From contig JACWAC010000076.1 of NCBI GenBank assembly GCA_014874235.1, positions 1 through 6,040 on the forward strand: a stretch of DNA of 6,040 nt, given 5' to 3'. Within the stretch, counting starts at the first letter, position 1, and the number at the start of each line of letters is the position of its first letter. The position numbers and the translations under genes were made by a program. Under the pieces are notes generated by a model. That model saw only the letters and a list, made by a program, of their open reading frames with translations, was not told the origin of the DNA and did no database searches. The stretch comes from Thermoplasmatales archaeon. Lineage in GTDB: Archaea; Thermoplasmatota; Thermoplasmata; Thermoplasmatales; GCA-001856825. Below, piece after piece: positions 1 through 5,875 of this stretch.

Positions 1-46
1 AATAAAGGTTATTGCTACCAGAGTTGGTAAAGTAAGGGGTTTCTAG
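1..46 (+). CDS. Possible 3' end of an unidentified upstream gene (partial)
   Basis: Frame 2 is open from the window edge to a TAG at 44-46 and reads IKVIATRVGKVRGF, a basic, plausible protein C-terminus. The other two forward frames are less convincing. It would lie on the same strand as the oxidoreductase operon, about 70 bases upstream of it. Only 14 codons are visible, so no family can be named and the frame could be open by chance. Confidence 0.3.
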   Translation, partial: IKVIATRVGKVRGF

Positions 47-75
47 AAAACCTCTACAGATAATCGTGACCTAAG

Positions 76-83
76 ATATTTAA
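76..83 (+). promoter_or_regulatory. Probable TATA box of the oxidoreductase operon
   Basis: The AT-rich octamer ATATTTAA sits where an archaeal TATA box would be expected. Its centre is about 25 bases before position 104-105, which would give a leader of roughly 12-15 bases to the ATG at 117 or 120. The spacing also argues against the ATG at 90, which would lie upstream of the transcription start. This is inferred from spacing and composition only. Confidence 0.5.
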
Positions 84-116
84 CCCTTAATGCTATATGT
101 AGGGAAGGCGACTTCA

Positions 117-1847
117 ATGATGCATGACCTAAATCTAATGGTTGCTGGTCCACAGGGTAGCGGAATTAATTTTACGTCTGATACTTTTGCAAAAGTCATG
201 ACAAGGGAAGGCTATCACGTCTTTACAAACGCGGAACTCTTCTCCACAATAAAGGGAGATCACTCCTTTTTCAGGGTTAGAGTCTGCAAGGACATGATCA
301 GGAGCTATTCAGAGAGGATAGACATCCTCATACCTCTTGATGCGAAGAGCGTACTCCTCCACACGAAAGAACTATCGCAGGAAGGAACAATCATATCCGA
401 GGAGAACCTGAGCGATCAGAGACACGCTTCCATACCTTATAGAGACATACTGCAGACTGTTGCAACGAAATTTGGAAAGAGTCTTGCAGAACTGAACGTT
501 ATGAAGAATACCGTGGCCCTTTCGGGAGCCACCAAGATGATCGGACTCGACAAGGAGAAACTGAAGAAGGTTATTTCAGAGAATTTTGCGTCTAAGCCCA
601 CCATCGCAGATATGAACAATGCCGTTGTGGACGAGGTGTACGCCGAGTTCACCCCAACAAAGACTTTCGATCTTGAAACTACTCAATACAAGAAGAGAAT
701 GCTGATCAACAGCACCCATGCAGTAGGGATGGGCAAGGTGGAAGCTGGGCTTAAGTTCCAGTCTTACTACCCGATCACCCCTGCAAGCGACGAATCGAAC
801 TACCTCGAGAGGTTAATGGAGAAGTACGATTTCGTTGTGGAGCAGACTGAAGACGAAATAGCTGCGTTAAATATGGCCATTGCAGCCGCAAATACTGGTC
901 TCAGATCTGCTACCAGCACATCCGGCCCGGGATTCTCACTGATGGTAGAATCACTCTCCTACGCCGGAATGACAGAAACTCCGGTCGTGATATTCTATTA
1001 CCAGAGGGCGGGTCCGGCGACAGGGATGCCGACGAGGCACGAGCAGGGAGACCTAAAATATGCACTGAGTGCAGGTCACGGGGAGTTCCCGAGGGTGATG
1101 ATAGCACCCGGGGATCACAAGGAAGCGTTCTATGATACGATAGATGCGTTCAACGTAGCGGAGAAGTATCAGCTTCCGGTCATCGTACTGCTCGACAAGG
1201 CAATGGCAATGAGCAACTATACTGTAGACCCGTTCGACCTGGGCAAGGTTGTGATAGACAGGGGAAAACTGATATTGAGTGAGACAAAGGACTACCTGAG
1301 ATACAGGTTCACGGACGATGGAATATCGCCAAGATCCGTTCCTGGAATAAAGGGGGGAATCATCACGATAGCGGGTGATGAGCACGATGAAGATGGGCAC
1401 ATCTTTACGGAGGACGCAGACAACAGGATAAAGATGATGGACAAGAGGATGAGCAAAATGGCTGCCGTCCTTAAGGAATCCCCTGCAGATCTCAAGGTGA
1501 AGTTTTATGGGAATCCTACGAACAAGAAGGTCATACTATCGTGGGGGTCAACGAAGGGACCCATACTCGATGCAATTGAAAAGGTGAAGGACGTTTCTCT
1601 CCTTCAGATCAGAATGATGGAACCGTTCCCGGTGGAGGAAGTCACGAAATACCTGAAGGGAAAGACGATAATTGACGTGGAACAGAACTACAGCGGCCAG
1701 CTCGCCGACCTGCTGAGAGAGAAGACCGGCCTGGAAGTGAGCTCAAGGATAGTGAAGTACAATGGAAGGCCAATTGCCTTTGAGGAGATGGTTGAAGTTC
1801 TCAGCAAGAGAAAGCTGGACAAGAGGGAGGTGTTGACATATGCTTAG
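117..1847 (+). CDS. 2-oxoacid:ferredoxin oxidoreductase, fused gamma-alpha subunit
   Basis: This is the large subunit of a cytoplasmic thiamine-diphosphate enzyme that converts a 2-oxoacid plus CoA to acyl-CoA and CO2, reducing ferredoxin. Residues about 1-190 form the gamma domain, with the early motif AGPQGSGINF and later GDHSFFRVRV. The alpha domain follows, with the family hallmark YPITP at about 218-222, then EQTEDEIAA and STSGPGFSL, and a C-terminal domain ending in a conserved-looking EQNYSGQL segment. The 576-residue length fits the archaeal gamma-alpha fusions of the Sulfolobus/Thermoplasma type, in which beta is the only partner. The frame opens at ATG 90, but the TATA box at 76-83 and the position of the family N-terminus favour ATG 117 (or 120). 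The gene overlaps the beta gene by 8 bases. Pyruvate versus 2-oxoglutarate preference cannot be decided, so por, kor and ofo names are all possible. The family call is secure. Confidence 0.95.
   Translation: MMHDLNLMVAGPQGSGINFTSDTFAKVMTREGYHVFTNAELFSTIKGDHSFFRVRVCKDMIRSYSERIDILIPLDAKSVLLHTKELSQEGTIISEENLSDQRHASIPYRDILQTVATKFGKSLAELNVMKNTVALSGATKMIGLDKEKLKKVISENFASKPTIADMNNAVVDEVYAEFTPTKTFDLETTQYKKRMLINSTHAVGMGKVEAGLKFQSYYPITPASDESNYLERLMEKYDFVVEQTEDEIAALNMAIAAANTGLRSATSTSGPGFSLMVESLSYAGMTETPVVIFYYQRAGPATGMPTRHEQGDLKYALSAGHGEFPRVMIAPGDHKEAFYDTIDAFNVAEKYQLPVIVLLDKAMAMSNYTVDPFDLGKVVIDRGKLILSETKDYLRYRFTDDGISPRSVPGIKGGIITIAGDEHDEDGHIFTEDADNRIKMMDKRMSKMAAVLKESPADLKVKFYGNPTNKKVILSWGSTKGPILDAIEKVKDVSLLQIRMMEPFPVEEVTKYLKGKTIIDVEQNYSGQLADLLREKTGLEVSSRIVKYNGRPIAFEEMVEVLSKRKLDKREVLTYA
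1825..1832 (+). promoter_or_regulatory. Strong Shine-Dalgarno site for the beta subunit gene
   Basis: GGGAGGTG matches the archaeal anti-Shine-Dalgarno complement (GGAGGTGA) almost completely. It lies inside the last codons of the alpha gene, 7 bases before ATG 1840. It fixes the beta start and indicates translation of beta from the shared transcript, whereas the alpha gene appears to use a short leader. Confidence 0.8.
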
Positions 1848-2772
1848 TACGGTAAGCCCACCAACAAAACCACAGAGCTACAAGACTAGCGTGGAGATAG
1901 ACTGGTGTCCTGGGTGCGGAGACTTTGGCATCCTGAATGCCCTGGTGCTTGCACTGCAGGAACTCAAGATCCCGAACGAGAACGTAGTTCTCACGGGAGG
2001 GATAGGGTGCAGCTCGAAGATACCTCACTACGTGAACGTAAACACGCTGCACACACTGCACGGTAGGTCACTCGTACAGGCACAGGCAGTGAAGATGGCA
2101 AATCCCAGGCTGGAGGTAATTTCTGCGGCGGGAGATGGAGATGGCCTGGGAATAGGTTCGGGACACTTTGTTGCCGCAGGAAGAAGGAACGTTGACATGA
2201 CGTATTTACTTTTCGACAACGGAGTTTACGGCTTGACGAAGGGCCAGGCATCGCCCACTCTACCATATGGGGAGATGCCGAAGAGCATTGAGGCAGAAAA
2301 CATCAAGTTCGCTGTTAATCCGCTGTTCCTTGCACTGGCATCCGGATTCACGTTCGTAGCGAGGAGTTACTCGTATAACATAAAGCACCTGAAGGAGACC
2401 ATCATAAGGGCGATGAAGCACAGGGGTCTCGCAATGATAGACATCATGCAGCCCTGCGTTACCTACAACAACATCAACACGAAAGAATTCTACGATCCCA
2501 AGCTCTACGACATTGAGAAGGATGGCTGGAATCCAGTTGCAACTAACGAGAACGAATACAAGCAAAAGATACCACAGGCAGTTACCAAGTCATTGGAGTG
2601 GGGGGACAAGATACCGATGGGAGTGTTTATCGAATATCAAACGGAAACCTATGACCAGAAGCTCCAGAGACTGGTACCGGACTATGGAAAGAAGAACTAC
2701 GTGATGGAACCTATAGACGCTTCTGGAAAACCGGTGAACGATGTTAGGGAATTGATGGATTCGTTCTGCTAG
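1840..2772 (+). CDS. 2-oxoacid:ferredoxin oxidoreductase, beta subunit
   Basis: This is the catalytic, thiamine-diphosphate and iron-sulfur subunit that pairs with the fused gamma-alpha protein encoded just upstream. The N-terminus shows DWCPGCGDFG with Cys23 and Cys26, GIGCSSK gives Cys57, and MQPCVTYN gives Cys206. These are the four cysteines expected to hold the single [4Fe-4S] cluster of the archaeal two-subunit enzymes. The cofactor-binding stretch reads GDGDGLGIGSGHF (from residue 98), then DNGVYGLTKGQASPT (126-140), typical of the family. The length of 310 residues is normal, and there is no separate ferredoxin-like delta subunit nearby. The start is fixed by the strong ribosome binding site. 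The C-terminus, SGKPVNDVRELMDSFC, is repeated in altered form at 5825-5875. The substrate cannot be assigned from sequence alone. Confidence 0.96.
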   Translation: MLSTVSPPTKPQSYKTSVEIDWCPGCGDFGILNALVLALQELKIPNENVVLTGGIGCSSKIPHYVNVNTLHTLHGRSLVQAQAVKMANPRLEVISAAGDGDGLGIGSGHFVAAGRRNVDMTYLLFDNGVYGLTKGQASPTLPYGEMPKSIEAENIKFAVNPLFLALASGFTFVARSYSYNIKHLKETIIRAMKHRGLAMIDIMQPCVTYNNINTKEFYDPKLYDIEKDGWNPVATNENEYKQKIPQAVTKSLEWGDKIPMGVFIEYQTETYDQKLQRLVPDYGKKNYVMEPIDASGKPVNDVRELMDSFC

Positions 2773-2778
2773 GTACCT

Positions 2779-2816
2779 GTTCTCTCTTCACGTTTTTCTT
2801 TACTTTTTCTCTTTTG
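2779..2816 (+). terminator. T-rich terminator of the oxidoreductase operon
   Basis: Just after the beta stop codon the coding strand becomes a pyrimidine tract with T5 runs at 2793-2797 and 2804-2808 and a T4 run near 2812. Such U-rich tracts without an obvious stem are the usual intrinsic termination signal in archaea. The tract ends where the transposon right end begins, so the insertion left it intact. Confidence 0.65.
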
Positions 2817-2960
2817 TGACATCCTCTCCACCCTAAAGGGCTGGAGCTTCCTGATTCAACCAGCGTACTTGCCCTATCCCCTCTCTTTCGAGAAGGGAAA
2901 GGGTATTGGCACTTCTGTCCACAGGCGTTAATTCCCCACTGTCCGTGGGTACTGCCATCC
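2817..2960 (-). ncRNA. Predicted omega-RNA (reRNA) scaffold overlapping the tnpB 3' end
   Basis: TnpB nucleases studied in this family use an RNA made from the 3' end of their own mRNA and the transposon right end, with the guide read from the flanking DNA. The structural core expected here would be the last codons of tnpB plus the right-end hairpin at 2826-2846. The placement is by family analogy. The upstream limit is arbitrary, and no RNA evidence exists in the sequence. Confidence 0.4.
2826..2846 (-). repeat. Right-end hairpin of the insertion sequence
   Basis: CTCCA (2826-2830) pairs with TGGAG (2842-2846), and CCC (2831-2833) pairs with GGG (2838-2840). The loop is TAAA and one cytosine (2841) is bulged. 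On the transcribed strand the tnpB stop codon TAG lies at the loop edge, an arrangement common for TnpB elements. Hairpins here are recognised by TnpA and form the 3' part of the omega-RNA scaffold in the family. Confidence 0.75.
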
Positions 2961-4047
2961 TTATCAGCGCAAATTTCTTTACGTTCACGGAAGCGTTCAG
3001 GTCCCTGTCCATGACTAAACCACAGTCATCACAACGGTAGATTCTCTCCGACAGCTTCAGGTGCTTCACGCTACCGCATCTCGAGCACATCTTCGATGAC
3101 GGCTCGAATCTCCCTATCTCCACCACACTCTTTCCCCTCTGCGATGCCTTGGTTTTCAGCATCGATATGAAGGAAGACCATCCCGCATCTGAAATCGATC
3201 CTGCGAGGTGATGGTTCTTCATCATGCCCTGGGTATTCAAACTTTCAACCGCTACGGTATCATACGTTCTTGTCAGGACATCTGTTACCTTGTTCTGGAA
3301 ATCCTTTCTCTGCTCCGAGATGTGTTGATGCATCCTTGCAACCTTTATTCTCTGCTTCCTCCTGTTGTTCGACCCCTTCGTCCTCCTCGATAGCCTTTTC
3401 TGCGCTCTCCTGAGTTTCTTCTCCGATTTGGTCAGATATTTCGGCGCACCTATCTGAAGACCGTTTGACAGCGTAGCAAATCCAATGAGACCCACGTCCA
3501 GGCCCACCGTAGATTGAAAGGATATGGGCATTTCGTTTACTGCCTCATCCTTCTCTAAAACGAGAATGGAAGCGTAGTATTCACCCGAAGGGTTGTGGGA
3601 TATTGTGATGTTCCTGACTGTTCCGTTGAACTCCCTGTGCCTGAACATCCTTATTCCCCCGTTGACGTTTGGAATGTGAATCCTGTTTCCCTTAACCTTG
3701 AATCTCTGGGGGACGACAAACGACTGGTGGTTTGATTTCCTCTTGAAGGTTGGGTAGTTGCCGAGGTGCTTGAAGAACCTCTGGAACGCAGTATCCAGAT
3801 GCATAAGGGACTGCTGAAGGCTCTGGGAATTAACTTCCCCCAACCATTCGTACCCCTCTTTCCTCTTCAGGAGCTTTAATTGTGCCGACATCTCCTTATA
3901 CGACATGCCTTTGCCCGATTCCTCGTACATCCTATTCCTCAGGTCAAGGAAGTAGTTCCAGATGAACCTGCAGTTACCAAAATGTCTTGAGAGAGTTTCC
4001 TTCTGTTCATCGGAAGGATACAATCGGTATCTGTAGGCTCTTAACAT
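2833..4047 (-). CDS. tnpB: TnpB, RNA-guided RuvC-type endonuclease of an IS605-group element
   Basis: The 404-residue protein begins MLRAYRYRLYPSDEQKE, the classic OrfB N-terminal helix-turn-helix region, followed by the long central domain. RuvC residues are all present: Asp184 in GLDVGL, Glu268 in AVESLN and Asp349 (with Asp347) in MDRDLNAS. A four-cysteine zinc ribbon is intact (Cys321, Cys324, Cys339, Cys342: CSRCG and CDDCG). In characterised relatives TnpB cuts DNA next to a transposon-specific motif under guidance of an omega-RNA, favouring retention of the element. The frame is open up to ATG 4125, but that start lies inside the left-end hairpin and adds 26 atypical residues, so ATG 4047 is chosen. 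No Shine-Dalgarno site is evident. No frameshift or missing catalytic residue is seen, so the protein is likely functional. Confidence 0.93.
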   Translation of the reverse strand: MLRAYRYRLYPSDEQKETLSRHFGNCRFIWNYFLDLRNRMYEESGKGMSYKEMSAQLKLLKRKEGYEWLGEVNSQSLQQSLMHLDTAFQRFFKHLGNYPTFKRKSNHQSFVVPQRFKVKGNRIHIPNVNGGIRMFRHREFNGTVRNITISHNPSGEYYASILVLEKDEAVNEMPISFQSTVGLDVGLIGFATLSNGLQIGAPKYLTKSEKKLRRAQKRLSRRTKGSNNRRKQRIKVARMHQHISEQRKDFQNKVTDVLTRTYDTVAVESLNTQGMMKNHHLAGSISDAGWSSFISMLKTKASQRGKSVVEIGRFEPSSKMCSRCGSVKHLKLSERIYRCDDCGLVMDRDLNASVNVKKFALIRMAVPTDSGELTPVDRSANTLSLLEREGIGQVRWLNQEAPAL

Positions 4048-4090
4048 CGCAATTATGTCAATACAAAATTGTACATAAGGTTGTTGCCCG

Positions 4091-4148
4091 TTGAGGGAAG
4101 TTCGTGTATCCCACAGCTGAAGCATGTGGGTTATACCGCTTCCCTCAA
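4091..4148. repeat. Left-end nested inverted repeats of the insertion sequence
   Basis: The inner hairpin spans 4110-4130: CCCACA pairs with TGTGGG, then GC pairs with GC around a TGAA loop, with A4124 bulged. Around it, TTGAGGGAAG (4091-4100) is the exact complement of CTTCCCTCAA (4139-4148). The position upstream of tnpB matches the left-end recognition hairpin of IS605-group elements. The outer repeat is an extra layer and may mark the true end of the element near 4149. Confidence 0.65.
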
Positions 4149-4150
4149 AC

Positions 4151-4430
4151 TCCCGACGACTTCATAAATCAAGACTTTAGCAGTAGGACTCTAAATTGCC
4201 ATGTCAACTGTTTCAGGATTTGAACTGAATTTATGGATCTGTGCTTTACACAAAATGGGAGCACGAATGACGGCGGACCCAGATGAATCGTTGCTTCAGA
4301 CTTTGTGATATAGTCCAAAATTTGGAACTTGTAGGAACATTTGTTGAATGGGCGGAGAGATTTAAGCGAGCGGTCAACAGAGTAGTGTTGTAAGGCAATG
4401 TTATAAATTGGTTAGTGCCTGCCCGTACTA
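4151..4430. other. Gene-poor spacer between the insertion sequence and abiEi, with coding-like relics
   Basis: No recognisable gene is present. On the plus strand, frame 1 gives a 35-residue ORF (4201-4308) behind an ATAAAT at 4164-4169. Frame 2 is open from 4271 and gives a 36-residue ORF (4283-4393) ending VEWAERFKRAVNRVVL. On the minus strand an 80-codon stop-to-stop frame without ATG crosses most of the same stretch. None resembles a family I know, and the overlap suggests at most one is a real, broken gene. No clear T-run terminator follows abiEi. No tRNA is present. Confidence 0.45.
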
Positions 4431-5018
4431 TTATTTAAATTCGTTAACAATCTTTTTCACTCGATCAGTAAGCCACGTTGGTACCTCTTTTAGAAGTCCG
4501 TATAGTACCTTCTTGTCAATCTTTGATAAAATGGTTGTGATTAGTTCCCCGGAAAGACCCACATTGAAGTAGATCAAATCAATGAACGTTTTCTCCGCTT
4601 CTGAAACCGGTATGTAATAGTCGCCGTACTGGATGTACGAATACCCGAAGAACATCCTTCTGTCGATCCTTCTAACGATGAAATTCCTCCCTTGAAACTG
4701 TCTCAATCCGATTCTGACTTTGTGTGGCGTAATCACTACGGGATTTGTTTCTTGTTCCCACATGTTTCTGAGGGAAAGTGCATCCTCTAGACCATAATAG
4801 AAAGGCTCAAACCCAAAACCTACCATTTGAACATCTTCATGAAAGGTGTAATTTCCCTTGGTAATCCTATATATTTCTTTCCTGGAGAGCATATTGTGTA
4901 TCACGAGTTTGTGGTACCCGCTTGAACTACCCCTGTTTCTCAGGAATAGGTCTGCCTCCCTAGCCGTGAAGGCAGGTCTAGAGGAAAAGTGACCTCGAAA
5001 TTCCTTCATGTACTTCAT
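4431..5018 (-). CDS. abiEi: AbiEi-like antitoxin / transcriptional regulator of an AbiE toxin-antitoxin system
   Basis: The 195-residue protein starts with a winged helix-turn-helix of the AbiEi antitoxin type (about residues 8-60: FTAREADLFL, then RKEIYRITKGNYTF). The larger C-terminal part contains the family-like stretch VSEAEKTFIDLIYF. In AbiE systems the antitoxin represses the operon and counters a nucleotidyltransferase toxin, in many cases without a stable complex (type IV). The start at 5018 overlaps the toxin stop in an ATGA and has AGGAGA at 5027-5032, 8 bases away. The alternative Met4 at 5009 would lie too far from that site. Its position downstream of the toxin is the reverse of the classic AbiEi-AbiEii order. 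Assignment rests on domain pattern and the toxin neighbour. Confidence 0.82.
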   Translation of the reverse strand: MKYMKEFRGHFSSRPAFTAREADLFLRNRGSSSGYHKLVIHNMLSRKEIYRITKGNYTFHEDVQMVGFGFEPFYYGLEDALSLRNMWEQETNPVVITPHKVRIGLRQFQGRNFIVRRIDRRMFFGYSYIQYGDYYIPVSEAEKTFIDLIYFNVGLSGELITTILSKIDKKVLYGLLKEVPTWLTDRVKKIVNEFK

Positions 5019-5659
5019 TTCGTGATTCTCCTGAGCTCTGTCAAGATCCTCTCAAACGAGGGTGGATTACCTACAAAAACCAATGATTTCAACACATCTT
5101 CATCGACTGGTTTTTCGATTCTCTGCAGAAAAACAGAAAGGTCTTTTCTGATGGGTGGTAGGTCTTCAGAAACAGAAGAGAGGTGGTATATATCATATAT
5201 GTCTCTTATGAATCTTCTATCAGTATAGGCCGATATCTTCTCGAGTATCAATTGATTGGGAGAAAGCGACTGTACCTCTGCATACGTTCCGTCAGAAAGT
5301 TCATATTTAACGGGAATCCCATCAACTTCAGTCGCGTGATTGACCTCAAGCCTTACCTCTACCCTCCCATTCGAAACTAGTGAAAAAACTACATTTCCCG
5401 TATCCTTGAGTTTCGTTAGGGACAGACCAGCAGATTTAATCATATTCTTGAACGTTTCTTGTCTATTAAGAAAGGAATGGGAATAGAAGTCAAGGTCTTC
5501 TGAGAATCTTTTTCCAGAATAGCACCTCCATACCGAAGTTCCTCCGTGAAGAACAGGTTCATCGGAGAGACTGTATACGATTCGAATCAGTTCGTCCTGT
5601 AGCATGCAGATTTCCACCTGCGACCGCTTCTTGAGTTGATTGGCTAATGGTATCTTCAT
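5015..5659 (-). CDS. abiEii: AbiEii-type nucleotidyltransferase toxin
   Basis: The 214-residue protein carries the DNA-polymerase-beta-like nucleotidyltransferase signature of AbiEii: HGGTSVWRCY (Gly39-Gly40-Thr41), then RFSEDLDFYS with Asp55 and Asp57 as metal ligands. Motif III/IV follows in LEKISAYTDRRFIRDIYDIYH, where Lys141, Arg149, Arg152, Asp153 and Asp156 can be seen. Relatives stop growth by transferring nucleotides; the mycobacterial MenT proteins add pyrimidines to the tRNA 3' end. Whether this one uses tRNA is inference. All motifs look intact, though the protein is shorter than many bacterial AbiEii proteins. It is the first gene of the operon, 22 bases downstream of a TATA box, and its TGA overlaps the antitoxin ATG. 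Base composition is more AT-rich than the oxidoreductase genes, consistent with acquisition. Confidence 0.9.
   Translation of the reverse strand: MKIPLANQLKKRSQVEICMLQDELIRIVYSLSDEPVLHGGTSVWRCYSGKRFSEDLDFYSHSFLNRQETFKNMIKSAGLSLTKLKDTGNVVFSLVSNGRVEVRLEVNHATEVDGIPVKYELSDGTYAEVQSLSPNQLILEKISAYTDRRFIRDIYDIYHLSSVSEDLPPIRKDLSVFLQRIEKPVDEDVLKSLVFVGNPPSFERILTELRRITK
5027..5032 (-). promoter_or_regulatory. Shine-Dalgarno site for abiEi
   Basis: The minus strand reads AGGAGA, 8 bases before the ATG at 5018 and inside the end of the toxin gene. It settles the choice between the Met codons at 5018 and 5009. It also provides for efficient antitoxin translation from the shared transcript. Confidence 0.65.
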
Positions 5660-5680
5660 TTATATTGAATTAACAATAGA

Positions 5681-5688
5681 TATATAAA
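5681..5688 (-). promoter_or_regulatory. TATA box of the abiE operon
   Basis: The minus strand reads TTTATATA, a near-ideal archaeal TATA box, with its centre about 25 bases before ATG 5659. This places transcription initiation at or next to the start codon, so the toxin mRNA is probably leaderless. The surrounding AT-rich, partly self-complementary sequence (5664-5700) would also be a natural place for autorepression by the AbiEi winged-helix protein, although no specific operator repeat is proven. Confidence 0.7.
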
Positions 5689-5739
5689 TCTATATCTTTC
5701 GTTAACCAACGTTCCAAGAATTCAATTTGGAGAAGATGG

Positions 5740-5875
5740 AAATAAAACTTATGTGATAAACTTCCTTACTTATACTCCGATCTGCGACTCTAGAGAAGTA
5801 CTACAAGTAGGAACCATTGAGATTTCTGGAAAACCACTGAACGATGTGATGGAGCTAATGGATTCGTTCTGTTAG
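5740..5875 (+). pseudogene. Decayed 3' fragment of a second 2-oxoacid:ferredoxin oxidoreductase beta gene
   Basis: The last 51 bases (5825-5875) match the end of the intact beta gene (2722-2772) at 43 of 51 positions, and encode ISGKPLNDVMELMDSFC against ASGKPVNDVRELMDSFC. Most codon changes are synonymous, so the copy evolved as a gene before decaying. Upstream, from GAC at 5786, similarity to 2680-2721 continues with gaps (-2 and -1) that together keep the frame. Further upstream it is faint, so 5740 is only an estimate. The frame is open back to 5669 but has no start codon and lacks the catalytic part of the protein. It marks the far side of the accessory segment and is followed by its own T-rich tract. 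Confidence 0.8.

Larger units (their letters stand above)
2817..4150 (-). mobile_element. IS200/IS605-group insertion sequence, TnpB-only (IS1341-like)
   Basis: The element consists of one intact tnpB gene between subterminal hairpins. No tnpA-like Y1 transposase is present, so its movement would need TnpA from elsewhere. On the minus strand the right end runs through a hairpin at 2826-2846 and probably stops at or near the GTCAC complement at 2816-2820. The left end holds a hairpin at 4110-4130 nested in a wider 10-bp inverted repeat (4091-4100 with 4139-4148). The outer boundaries are estimates, because these elements make no target duplication and no empty site is available. The right end abuts the terminator of the oxidoreductase operon, so tnpB and that operon converge. 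Confidence 0.8.

Noticed and set aside
1053..1400. 115-codon minus-strand frame inside the alpha subunit gene
   Set aside because: It lies wholly opposite a conserved metabolic gene, its translation has no domain-like pattern, and no promoter or ribosome binding site supports it.
1801..2565. Several minus-strand frames of 63-101 codons opposite the beta subunit gene
   Set aside because: They are shadows of a gene with clear family motifs. Their products are low-complexity or cysteine/proline-rich strings with no recognisable fold.
4048..4125. N-terminal extension of TnpB starting at ATG 4125
   Set aside because: The extra 26 codons run through the left-end hairpin and do not resemble TnpB. 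The usual N-terminus begins at the ATG at 4047.
4368..4377. GAGCGGTCAA, resembling the D-arm of a leucine or serine tRNA
   Set aside because: No T-loop GTTCGA sequence, anticodon arm or matching acceptor stem is found around it, so it is not a tRNA and is too short to call an attachment-site fragment.
4414..4429. AGTGCCTGCCCGTACT as a possible terminator hairpin for abiEi
   Set aside because: Only the outer few bases pair, there is no following T-run on the minus strand, and the stem would be unstable.
4989..5380. Plus-strand frames opposite the abiE operon
   Set aside because: Both overlap the abiEi/abiEii coding sequences on the other strand and have no family features.
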